A DNA stretch of 64,000 nucleotides, taken from an uncultured Oscillospiraceae bacterium (GTDB taxonomy: Bacteria; Bacillota; Clostridia; Oscillospirales; Oscillospiraceae). Shown piece by piece: positions 57,273-64,000 of the stretch (positions are counted from its first letter, which is position 1; every line of letters begins with the position of its first letter). Location of the stretch: assembly GCA_934561515.1 (NCBI GenBank), contig CAKTGM010000002.1:62001-126000 (forward strand). Direction: 5' to 3'. The position numbers and the translations under genes are program-made. The notes beneath the pieces are model-generated. The model had not been told where the DNA came from, ran no database searches, and saw only the letters and a program-made list of their open reading frames with translations.

Positions 57273-58060
57273 TGGACAGACGACAGCTATTGGACCGCGC
57301 CGCGCAAAGCGGCGAGGAGCGCATCCTGCTGGCGCACATCCTCGATAAATGCGAGCAGAGCCGGCAGCGCAGCATCCCTGCGGCAACGGATTTTTTAAGC
57401 CCCGCCGAGCAGCGCGCGGCGCAGGACCTGCTGCACGCCGCCGCCATTCACGATGGCTGCGCCTTTTGCGGCGGTTATGAGCGCGCGGAGCGGAAAATGC
57501 TCCTTTTCCTGCCCGACTGGCAGGAGGAAGCGGACGAGAGCGAATATATGACGGCGCTGCGCTGCACCTACCGAAAGGAAGACACACTGACACACCGGGA
57601 CTTTCTCGGTTCTCTCATGGCGCAGGGCATCACGCGGGAAAAGCTTGGCGATATTCTCGTGTCGGAGGGCGCGTGCGATCTGATCGTTTCGCGCGACATC
57701 GCGCCGTATCTAATGCAAAATGTGACGGGCGCGGGGCGGGTGAAGCTCTCGGTCAGCGAGATCGAGCTTTCTGACCTGAATATCCCCGCGCTCAAGGTCA
57801 AGGAGATCCGCGACACGGTCTCGACGCTGCGGCTCGACGCGGTGGCGGCGAGCGGCTTTTCGATGAGCCGCGGCAAAGCGCAGGAGCTCATCTCCTCCGG
57901 GCGCGTGCAGCTCAACCACCGCGAAACGCTCAAGGCCGACGCACCCGTTGCGCAGGGAGACGTGATCTCCGCGCGCGGGCTTGGAAAATTCGAGGTCGCC
58001 GAGGTCGGGGGCCTCAGTAAAAAAGGAAGAACGGCGCTCTTGCTGCGCCGATACCTGTAA
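57272..58060 (+). CDS. YlmH-like S4 RNA-binding protein
   Basis: 262 residues. An N-terminal ~170-residue region of the YlmH type (LLAHILDKCEQSRQRSIPAAT, FLSPAEQRAAQDLL; GDILVSEGACDLIVSRDIAPY) and a C-terminal S4 domain (ASGFSMSRGKAQELISSGRV then QLNHRETLK). In Bacillus YlmH acts in ribosome-associated quality control and sits in the ylm/divIVA cluster; here it is coupled instead to an ABC exporter. Confidence 0.9.
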   Translation: MDRRQLLDRAAQSGEERILLAHILDKCEQSRQRSIPAATDFLSPAEQRAAQDLLHAAAIHDGCAFCGGYERAERKMLLFLPDWQEEADESEYMTALRCTYRKEDTLTHRDFLGSLMAQGITREKLGDILVSEGACDLIVSRDIAPYLMQNVTGAGRVKLSVSEIELSDLNIPALKVKEIRDTVSTLRLDAVAASGFSMSRGKAQELISSGRVQLNHRETLKADAPVAQGDVISARGLGKFEVAEVGGLSKKGRTALLLRRYL

Positions 58061-58074
58061 GGAGAAGAAAGAAC

Positions 58075-58323
58075 ATGACGATGGAAGAAAAGATCGCGCG
58101 CATCAACGCGCTGGCACGCAAGGCAAAGGCCGAGGGACTGACCGACGGGGAACGCGAGGAGCAGGCGCAGCTGCGCCGCGACTACATCGACTCGGTGAAG
58201 GCGAACCTCAAATCGCAGCTCGACTCGCTCTACGTGCTCGATGAAAAGAGCGGCAAGAAGACAAACATCATCGACTTTGAACGCGAGCGCGCCGCGAGAG
58301 CGGGCGAAAAGAAGGAGAAATGA
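58075..58323 (+). CDS. DUF896 (UPF0291/YnzC-like) protein
   Basis: 82 residues: a helical hairpin (EEKIARINALARKAKAEGLTD, then REEQAQLRRDYIDSVKANLK) and a C-terminal tail, IIDFERERAARAGEKKEK. Small SOS-linked YnzC-family protein; function unclear. AAGGAG lies 11 nt before the first ATG; the second ATG, two codons on, has no better spacing. Confidence 0.9.
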   Translation: MTMEEKIARINALARKAKAEGLTDGEREEQAQLRRDYIDSVKANLKSQLDSLYVLDEKSGKKTNIIDFERERAARAGEKKEK

Positions 58324-58326
58324 TCG

Positions 58327-59547
58327 ATGGGCAAGGAATTCGAGTACGACCCCGAAAGCGGTTCATTCCGCTTTGACGAGGGCGGGAAAGCACAGAAGAA
58401 GGACGGCGGCGACATCGGCAGCTGGATCGTCATCGCGGCGCTTTTTGCCTTCGGCCTCTGGCCGATCGGCCTGATCGCGCTCATTTCGAAGCTTTCCGAC
58501 CGCCCGAAGAAGGCGAGCGCCCCGCGCAGCGGGATGCGCACGAGCACCAGCCCGAACGCAAACGTCACCGCGCGCAGCACGAACAAGGTGGAAAAGACCG
58601 TCGTGCAGACGGCGAAGAAGATGAACCGCGCGCCGAAGACCTCGGACAAGACATCTCGCATCCTCTCGATCGTCGGCGCGGCCATCACCTGCATTTTCGG
58701 CATCAGCCTTGTGACCATGCTGGGCGAGGTCATCGCCTACGGCTGGTATTCCTACATGATGGAAGAACTTTTCCCCATGTGCGGCTTCTTTGCCGGCGGC
58801 GTCGCCATGCTCGCTGCCGGGCAGCGGATGAAGCGCCGCAGCGCGCGTGTCGCGCGCTACCTTGCCGTGATGGGCAAGCGCAGCCACATCGCCGTGGACG
58901 AGCTCTGCGCCGTGACGGGCAAGAGCCGCAAGAAGGTCGAGGGCGACCTTGAGTTCATGGTGGAAAAGGGACTTCTCGGCGCGGGCGCGTATCTTGATAA
59001 GGGGCGCGGGATGTTCTTCCGCAACGCCAACGCCTTTGCCGACTATGCGAACGAAACGGCGAAGAAGGAAAATGTCACGCCCAAGGAGGCGAACGAGGGC
59101 TACGCAGGCGCACTGCGCGCCATTCGCAGCGCGAACGACCGCATCGCCGACCCCGTGCTGAGTGAAAAGATCGACCATTTGGAGACTGTCGCGGGGAAGA
59201 TCTTCCGCGAGGTGGAGCAGCACCCGGAAAAGCAGCAGCAGGCCGCGACCTTCCTCAACTACTACCTGCCAACGACCCTCAAGCTGCTCGACAGCTACGC
59301 GAAGTTTGAAGAGGCGGGCATCGAGGGCGAGAACCTTTCCCGCGCGCAGGAGCGCATCGAGGAGACGATGGACGCGCTCATCAAGGGCTTTGACAAGCAG
59401 CTCGACGATCTCTACCGCAACGAGGCGATGGATATCGACAGCGACATCCGCGTGATGGAGAATATGCTCCGGCGCGACACGGCAAGCGTGGAGGATGACT
59501 TCGGCATCGGCGGCGCGGCGGTCCAGCGCGCGCCGGATGAGGAATAG
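58327..59547 (+). CDS. XpaC-like protein (5-bromo-4-chloroindolyl phosphate hydrolysis family)
   Basis: 406 residues. A short hydrophilic N-terminus, a helix at about 32-55 (WIVIAALFAFGLWPIGLIAL), an Arg/Ser/Thr-rich linker, a second hydrophobic pair (IVGAAITCIFGISLVTMLGE; CGFFAGGVAMLAAG) and a long helical C-terminal XpaC domain (FLNYYLPTTLKLLDSYAKFE is the family hallmark). A winged-helix-like stretch (AVDELCAVTGKSRKKVEGDLE) precedes it. XpaC partners TelA-type toxic-anion-resistance proteins, which are not in the window. Confidence 0.85.
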   Translation: MGKEFEYDPESGSFRFDEGGKAQKKDGGDIGSWIVIAALFAFGLWPIGLIALISKLSDRPKKASAPRSGMRTSTSPNANVTARSTNKVEKTVVQTAKKMNRAPKTSDKTSRILSIVGAAITCIFGISLVTMLGEVIAYGWYSYMMEELFPMCGFFAGGVAMLAAGQRMKRRSARVARYLAVMGKRSHIAVDELCAVTGKSRKKVEGDLEFMVEKGLLGAGAYLDKGRGMFFRNANAFADYANETAKKENVTPKEANEGYAGALRAIRSANDRIADPVLSEKIDHLETVAGKIFREVEQHPEKQQQAATFLNYYLPTTLKLLDSYAKFEEAGIEGENLSRAQERIEETMDALIKGFDKQLDDLYRNEAMDIDSDIRVMENMLRRDTASVEDDFGIGGAAVQRAPDEE

Positions 59548-59615
59548 GACGGCGAAACTCGACCGGGTGCGCGCTGTGCGCTGTGCTATGGTAGGGGAGA
59601 GCAAAGGAGATGGGC

Positions 59616-61556
59616 ATGAAAGGGACGGACAAACGATTTGACGCTGCGGCCTTTTTTGGCGGCACGGACAGCGAGGCCTACCGCTTCCTCGGCGCGCACC
59701 GCGCACAGCGGGGCGGGGAGGAGGGCTATCTCTTCCGCCTTTGGGCGCCGAACGCCGCGCGCGTTTCCGTCGTGGGCGACTTCTGCGGCTGGGATGCGGG
59801 CGCCTTCCCGATGGCGAGAAGCGAGCACAGCCTGTGGGAACGGTTCATCCCAGGTCTAAAGCAATTTGACGCCTACAAGTACGCCGTGACCTCTGCGCGG
59901 GGGAAAACGGTGCTCAAGGCAGACCCCTACGCCTTCCACGCAGAGACCCGTCCCGGCACGGCCAGCAAGCTCTATGACCTGCCGGACTACCGCTGGGGGG
60001 ACGGAGCGTGGCGCGCGGGCCGCGCTTCCGCGCCCGTCGACCGCTCGCCGCTCAACATCTACGAGGTGCACCCCGGCTCGTGGCGGCGGCGCGAAAACGG
60101 CGATTTTTACGACTACCGCTCGCTCGCCCATGATTTGGCGGACTATGTAGAGGATCTTAGCTACAACTGCGTGGAGCTCATGCCCGTCACGGAGTATCCG
60201 CTCGACGATTCCTGGGGCTACCAGTGCACCGGCTACTTCGCCGCGACCTCGCGCTACGGCACGCCCGAGGATCTGATGTATTTGATCGACCACCTGCACC
60301 AAAAGGGCATTTGCGTCATCCTCGACTGGGTGCCGTCCCACTTCTGCAAGGACGAGCACGGACTCATCGACTTTGACGGCACGCCCTGCTATGAGTACGC
60401 AGACCCCCTCAAGCGCGAGCACGCGGGCTGGGGCACGCGCGTATTCGACTATGGGCGCGGCGAGGTGAGGAGCTTCCTGCTCTCCTCGGCGGCCTTCTGG
60501 CTGCGGGAGTTCCATGCGGACGGCCTGCGCGTGGACGCGGTCGCCTCCATGCTATATCTCGACTACGGGCGCGAGGACGGGAACTGGACGCGCAACCGCA
60601 ACGGCGGGCGCGAGAACCTCGAGGCCATCGATTTTCTGCGCGCGCTGAACAGGACCGCCTACTCCATCAACCCCAACGTGCTGATGGTGGCGGAGGAGTC
60701 GACCGCGTGGCCGCTCGTCACGCGCCCGCCGCAGGACGGCGGCCTCGGCTTCACGCTCAAGTGGAACATGGGCTGGATGAACGATATGTGCCACTACCTG
60801 AAGCTCGACCCGTGGTTCCGCCAGTACCACCACAAGGACATCACCTTTTCGCTGATGTACGCCTTTTCAGAGAATTTTGTCCTGCCCATCTCGCACGACG
60901 AGGTCGTGCACATGAAGGGCTCGCTTCGCGGCAAGATGCCGGGCGACGAGCGGCAGCAGCTATCCGGCGTGCGCGCCTTCACGGCGTATATGCTCGCCCA
61001 TCCGGGCAAGAAGCTCACCTTCATGGGAGCGGAGCTTGGACAGTGGCACGAGTGGGATTTTGCCTCTCAGCTCGACTGGTATCTGCTCGAAAACGAGAAA
61101 AACCGGCAGCTCCATCGCTTTTTCAAGGACATCAACGCCTTTTACCTATCGCAAAGCCCCCTGTGGGACATTGACTTTTCCTGGGAGGGCTTTGAATGGC
61201 TCGTCCCGGACGACAACCACAACAACACTGTCGTCTTCCTGCGGCGCGACCGCGAGGGCCGCGAGCTGATCGCCGCGGTCAACTTCTCCCCCGCTGCGCA
61301 GGGGAAGTACCGCTTCGGCGTGCCGCCGAAAAAGCGCTACCGCGAGGTCTTCACCACCGACTGCGCGGAATACGGCGGCACGGGCGAATGGCGAAATGAA
61401 GAACCCATCGAGGTCCGGCCCGTTCCCTCACACGGGCGGGAGCAGTCCCTCTGCGTGAAGCTCCCGCCGCTCGGCGCGGCGTTTTTCGCGGGCGAGGGAC
61501 TATGGGGGGGCAGGCCGACGGACACCGTGCCCGGCGCAAGCACACCGGACAACTAA
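59616..61556 (+). CDS. glgB: 1,4-alpha-glucan branching enzyme
   Basis: 646 residues. Creates alpha-1,6 branches in glycogen. N-terminal CBM48 (FRLWAPNAARVSVVGDFCGW), catalytic GH13 barrel (YEVHPGSW, DDSWGYQCTGYFA, ILDWVPSHF, nucleophile Asp in GLRVDAVASMLY, acid Glu in VAEEST, HDEVVH) and a C-terminal beta domain. The start is the ATG 6 nt after AAAGGAG; the ATG two codons earlier touches the site. First gene of the glycogen operon. Confidence 0.97.
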   Translation: MKGTDKRFDAAAFFGGTDSEAYRFLGAHRAQRGGEEGYLFRLWAPNAARVSVVGDFCGWDAGAFPMARSEHSLWERFIPGLKQFDAYKYAVTSARGKTVLKADPYAFHAETRPGTASKLYDLPDYRWGDGAWRAGRASAPVDRSPLNIYEVHPGSWRRRENGDFYDYRSLAHDLADYVEDLSYNCVELMPVTEYPLDDSWGYQCTGYFAATSRYGTPEDLMYLIDHLHQKGICVILDWVPSHFCKDEHGLIDFDGTPCYEYADPLKREHAGWGTRVFDYGRGEVRSFLLSSAAFWLREFHADGLRVDAVASMLYLDYGREDGNWTRNRNGGRENLEAIDFLRALNRTAYSINPNVLMVAEESTAWPLVTRPPQDGGLGFTLKWNMGWMNDMCHYLKLDPWFRQYHHKDITFSLMYAFSENFVLPISHDEVVHMKGSLRGKMPGDERQQLSGVRAFTAYMLAHPGKKLTFMGAELGQWHEWDFASQLDWYLLENEKNRQLHRFFKDINAFYLSQSPLWDIDFSWEGFEWLVPDDNHNNTVVFLRRDREGRELIAAVNFSPAAQGKYRFGVPPKKRYREVFTTDCAEYGGTGEWRNEEPIEVRPVPSHGREQSLCVKLPPLGAAFFAGEGLWGGRPTDTVPGASTPDN

Positions 61557-61574
61557 AAGGAGGAGAGAAACAGC

Positions 61575-62783
61575 GTGAAAAAAGAATGTATCGCCATGCT
61601 GCTTGCCGGCGGGCAGGGCAGCAGACTCTATGTGCTCACAGAGAACATGGCAAAGCCCGCCGTGCCGTTCGGCGGCAAGTTCCGCATCATCGATTTTCCG
61701 CTCTCGAACTGCGCCAATGCCGGCATCGACACCGTGGGCGTGCTGACGCAGTATCGCCCGCTGGAGCTCAACCGCTACATCGGCTCCGGCCAGCCGTGGG
61801 ACCTTGACCGCGCCGACGGCGGCGTACATATCCTGCCGCCGTATCAGAGCGCGAACGGCGCTTCGTGGTACAAGGGCACGGCCAACGCCATCTTTCAGAA
61901 CATCGGCTTTGTCGATATGTACGACCCCGACTATGTGCTCATCCTCTCGGGCGACCATATCTACAAGATGGATTACGACAAAATGCTCGCCCACCACAAA
62001 AAGACGGGCGCGGACTGTACCATCTCCGTGATGGAGGTGCCCTGGGAGGAAGCGCCGCGCTTTGGCATCATGAGCGTGGACGAGAACGACATCATCACGG
62101 AATTTGAGGAAAAGCCCGCCCGGCCGAAGAGCAACCTCGCCTCGATGGGAATTTACGTCTTCACGTGGAAAAAGCTCAGACGCTATCTCATCGAGGACGA
62201 GAGCGACGAGACGAGCAGCAACGACTTCGGCAAGAACATCATCCCGAAGATGCTGCAAAACGGGGAGAAAATGGCGGCCTACCGCTTCTCGGGCTACTGG
62301 AAGGACGTGGGCACGCTCGACTCGCTCTGGGATGCGAACATGGATATGCTCGCCACCGGCAGCGGGCTTGACCTGCTCGATAAGGACTGGCCGATCTACG
62401 GCCGCCCCTTCTCCGCGCCGCCGGCCTACCTTGGAAAAAATGCGCACGTGGAGCACAGCGTCGTCGCGCGCGGCTGCACGGTGGAGGGCGAGGCGGAGAA
62501 CTCCGTCCTCTCCGAGCGATGCACCGTGGAAGAGGGGGCAAGCGTGCAGTATTCTCTCCTGATGCCCGGCGCCGTCATCCGGCGCGGCGTGCAGGTATCC
62601 TATGCCATCATCGGCGAGAACGCCGTGGTGGAGGCGAACGCGCGCGTCGGCCAGCCGCCGGAGGCGGTGAAGCCCGAGAACTGGGGCATTACGGTGCTCG
62701 GCCCTGACGCGGCGGTTGCGGAAAACTATGTGCTTGCGGCCAAGCGTATGCGCAGCGCGGACGGAAAGGAGACGGTACGATGA
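61575..62783 (+). CDS. glgC: Glucose-1-phosphate adenylyltransferase, catalytic subunit
   Basis: 402 residues, GTG start behind AAAAGGAGGAG. Makes ADP-glucose for glycogen. Nucleotidyltransferase signature MLLAGGQGSRLYVLTENMAK, substrate motifs FPLSNCANAGI, SGDHIYKMDY, GIMSVDENDI..EFEEKP, and a left-handed beta-helix C-terminus. Overlaps glgD (ATGA); in Firmicutes GlgC and GlgD form a heterotetramer. Confidence 0.97.
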   Translation: MKKECIAMLLAGGQGSRLYVLTENMAKPAVPFGGKFRIIDFPLSNCANAGIDTVGVLTQYRPLELNRYIGSGQPWDLDRADGGVHILPPYQSANGASWYKGTANAIFQNIGFVDMYDPDYVLILSGDHIYKMDYDKMLAHHKKTGADCTISVMEVPWEEAPRFGIMSVDENDIITEFEEKPARPKSNLASMGIYVFTWKKLRRYLIEDESDETSSNDFGKNIIPKMLQNGEKMAAYRFSGYWKDVGTLDSLWDANMDMLATGSGLDLLDKDWPIYGRPFSAPPAYLGKNAHVEHSVVARGCTVEGEAENSVLSERCTVEEGASVQYSLLMPGAVIRRGVQVSYAIIGENAVVEANARVGQPPEAVKPENWGITVLGPDAAVAENYVLAAKRMRSADGKETVR

Positions 62784-63892
62784 ACGGACTGCACGGCATC
62801 ATCTTTGCCTATGCGAAAACACCCGGCCTTCGCGAGCTGACGGAGGAGCGTATGCCCGGCTCCGTGCCCTTCGGCGGGCGCTACCGCGCCATCGACTTCA
62901 TGCTCTCCAATATGCACAACGCGGGCATTACGGACGTCGGCGTTGTGCTGCACGGCAACTACCAGAGCCTCATCGACCACATCGGCAACGGCAAGACATG
63001 GGACATGGCGCGCAAAAACGGCGGGCTCAAGCTTCTGCCGCCCTTTGCCGACGAGAGAAAATACCGTGGCTCGGTCTTCCGCGGCAAGATCGACGCGCTC
63101 TCGGGCGTGCGCTCCTATTTGAAGGAGATCCGGCAGGAATATGTCGTCCTCTCCGACAGCGACCTCATCATCAATCTGCCGCTCCAGCAGGTGCTGGAGG
63201 CGCACGAGGCAAGCGGCGCGGACATCACCTGCGTGTGCACGGCGGACGGGACGTTTATGGAAAACGCGACCTACTTTACGCTTGATGCGTCGGGAAAAGT
63301 GACAGAGACGCGCTGCGCGCCGCACACGGCCTCGGGCTGCCGCGGGCTTGAGATCTACCTTCTGCGCCGCGACCTTCTCATCGAGCTTGTGGAGCAGTGC
63401 ACCGCGCAGGAAAAATACAGCTTTCGCCGCGATGTGCTCTGCGCCATGGGCGCTAAGCTCGACCTGCGCGGCTTCGTGTGGGACGGCTACGCCGCGCAGC
63501 TGCGCTCCGTGCGCGAGTATTACGAGCGCAGCATGGAGCTTCTGGACCCTGCCATCCGCGCAGAGCTCTTCTGCCCCGATCGGCCCATCCTCGCCAAAGA
63601 GGACGACGAGGCCGCGTCCTACATCGCCCCTGAGACGCACTGCGTCGATTCGCTCATCGGCGACGGCTGCCTGATCGAAGGCGAGGTGGAGGGGAGCATC
63701 CTCTTCCCGGGCGTGAAGGTCGGCAAGGGCAGCAGCGTAAAAAACTGCGTCCTCTTCAAGAACATGACGGTGGAGGATCATGTGACAATCAAGTGCGTCA
63801 TCGCAGACAAAAATGTGCGCCTTCGCAGCGGCGGAACGCTCATCGGCCACGAGAGCTATCCGCTCGTTGTGAGCAAGAACAGCGTGGTCTGA
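62780..63892 (+). CDS. glgD: Glucose-1-phosphate adenylyltransferase, GlgD subunit
   Basis: 370 residues. Homologous to GlgC (SVPFGGRYRAIDFMLSNMHN, LSDSDLIINLPL, beta-helix VEGSILFPGVKVGKGSSV) but without the GGxGxRL pyrophosphate loop, as expected for the regulatory, largely non-catalytic GlgD. Translationally coupled to glgC. Confidence 0.96.
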   Translation: MNGLHGIIFAYAKTPGLRELTEERMPGSVPFGGRYRAIDFMLSNMHNAGITDVGVVLHGNYQSLIDHIGNGKTWDMARKNGGLKLLPPFADERKYRGSVFRGKIDALSGVRSYLKEIRQEYVVLSDSDLIINLPLQQVLEAHEASGADITCVCTADGTFMENATYFTLDASGKVTETRCAPHTASGCRGLEIYLLRRDLLIELVEQCTAQEKYSFRRDVLCAMGAKLDLRGFVWDGYAAQLRSVREYYERSMELLDPAIRAELFCPDRPILAKEDDEAASYIAPETHCVDSLIGDGCLIEGEVEGSILFPGVKVGKGSSVKNCVLFKNMTVEDHVTIKCVIADKNVRLRSGGTLIGHESYPLVVSKNSVV

Positions 63893-63918
63893 TCGGACGG
63901 GAGAAAGGAGAGAACGGC

Positions 63919-64000
63919 ATGAACATTCTGTATGTGACGAGCGAGGCGGTGCCCTTTTGCAAGACCGGCGGCCTTGCAGACGTTGCGGGCAGCCTGCCGC
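63919..64000 (+). CDS. glgA: Glycogen synthase (N-terminal fragment, cut by the window)
   Basis: The first 27 codons read MNILYVTSEAVPFCKTGGLA then DVAGSLP, the ADP-glucose-binding KTGGLADV loop of GlgA. AAAGGAGAG precedes the ATG, 26 bp after glgD. Extends beyond the right edge. Confidence 0.97.
   Translation, partial: MNILYVTSEAVPFCKTGGLADVAGSLP

Overview
The window is a gene-dense, GC-rich (roughly 60%) stretch of chromosome from an anaerobic, spore-forming member of the Clostridia, most like the Oscillospirales (the Oscillibacter/Flavonifractor/Intestinimonas kind of gut bacterium). This is inferred from gene content and order: Firmicutes sporulation genes (ylbJ, yqfC, yqfD, a YdcC-like lipoprotein), a rubrerythrin with an N-terminal rubredoxin domain, HPr carrying both His15 and Ser46, an AUU-started infC, a glmS ribozyme and strong AGGAGG ribosome sites. 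Nearly every gene is a chromosomal housekeeping gene. I see no tRNA or rRNA genes, CRISPR array or intact transposase.

Layout. 1-4.6 kb: divergent start of a GdpP-like gene and rnjA, then a PadR/DUF2812 pair and a nudC-like gene. 4.6-8.5 kb (minus strand): an exported protein and a GntR(YtrA)-ABC operon with a clear palindromic operator and a 27-residue membrane peptide. 8.7-16.4 kb: an AGCS amino-acid symporter, rpsO, pnp with a very long leader hairpin, mnmE, degV-prmA. 16.5-20.8 kb: a second PadR/DUF2812 pair, the divergent one-carbon genes folD and 5-formyl-THF cyclo-ligase, and rubrerythrin. 21-26.3 kb: small exported and lipoproteins, then ydcC-like/alr/mazF in the order known from Bacillus but without an antitoxin gene, and nrdR. 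26.3-29.6 kb: DUF4363/DUF421 and glmS behind a self-cleaving ribozyme.

29.6-31.4 kb is the one clearly accessory region. Four tiny genes (two paralogous ~50-residue proteins pointing outward, an XRE regulator and a ribbon-helix-helix protein), AT-richer than their surroundings, sit between two inverted copies of a long, hairpin-rich, non-coding repeat.

32-44.7 kb is the classical core: infC-rpmI-rplT with an attenuator leader, ylbJ / yqfC-yqfD-phoH-ybeY-era-(yqzL)-recO, mutS2, ptsH, uvrC. The 3' end of era is duplicated 212 bp downstream with only synonymous differences. 45-50 kb: a G5/3D cell-wall protein, a TSUP transporter, rsmA and GTP-type PEP carboxykinase. 50-59.5 kb: an SGNH/MBOAT acyl-transfer pair, birA with a BirA-type operator, udk, a zinc-ribbon/Ig-like protein, an ABC exporter, a YlmH-like S4 protein, a DUF896 protein and an XpaC-like protein. 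The window ends inside a glycogen operon, glgB-glgC-glgD-glgA.

Most transcription units can be bounded from sequence: many promoters fit TTGACA-17-TATAAT or extended -10 (TGnTATAAT) patterns, and about twenty hairpin/T-run terminators separate the operons. The observations most worth following are the inverted-repeat cassette, the duplicated era tail, a FolD lacking two cyclohydrolase residues, the solitary MazF, the two PadR/DUF2812 modules with TATCG operators, and the pnp and glmS leader RNAs.
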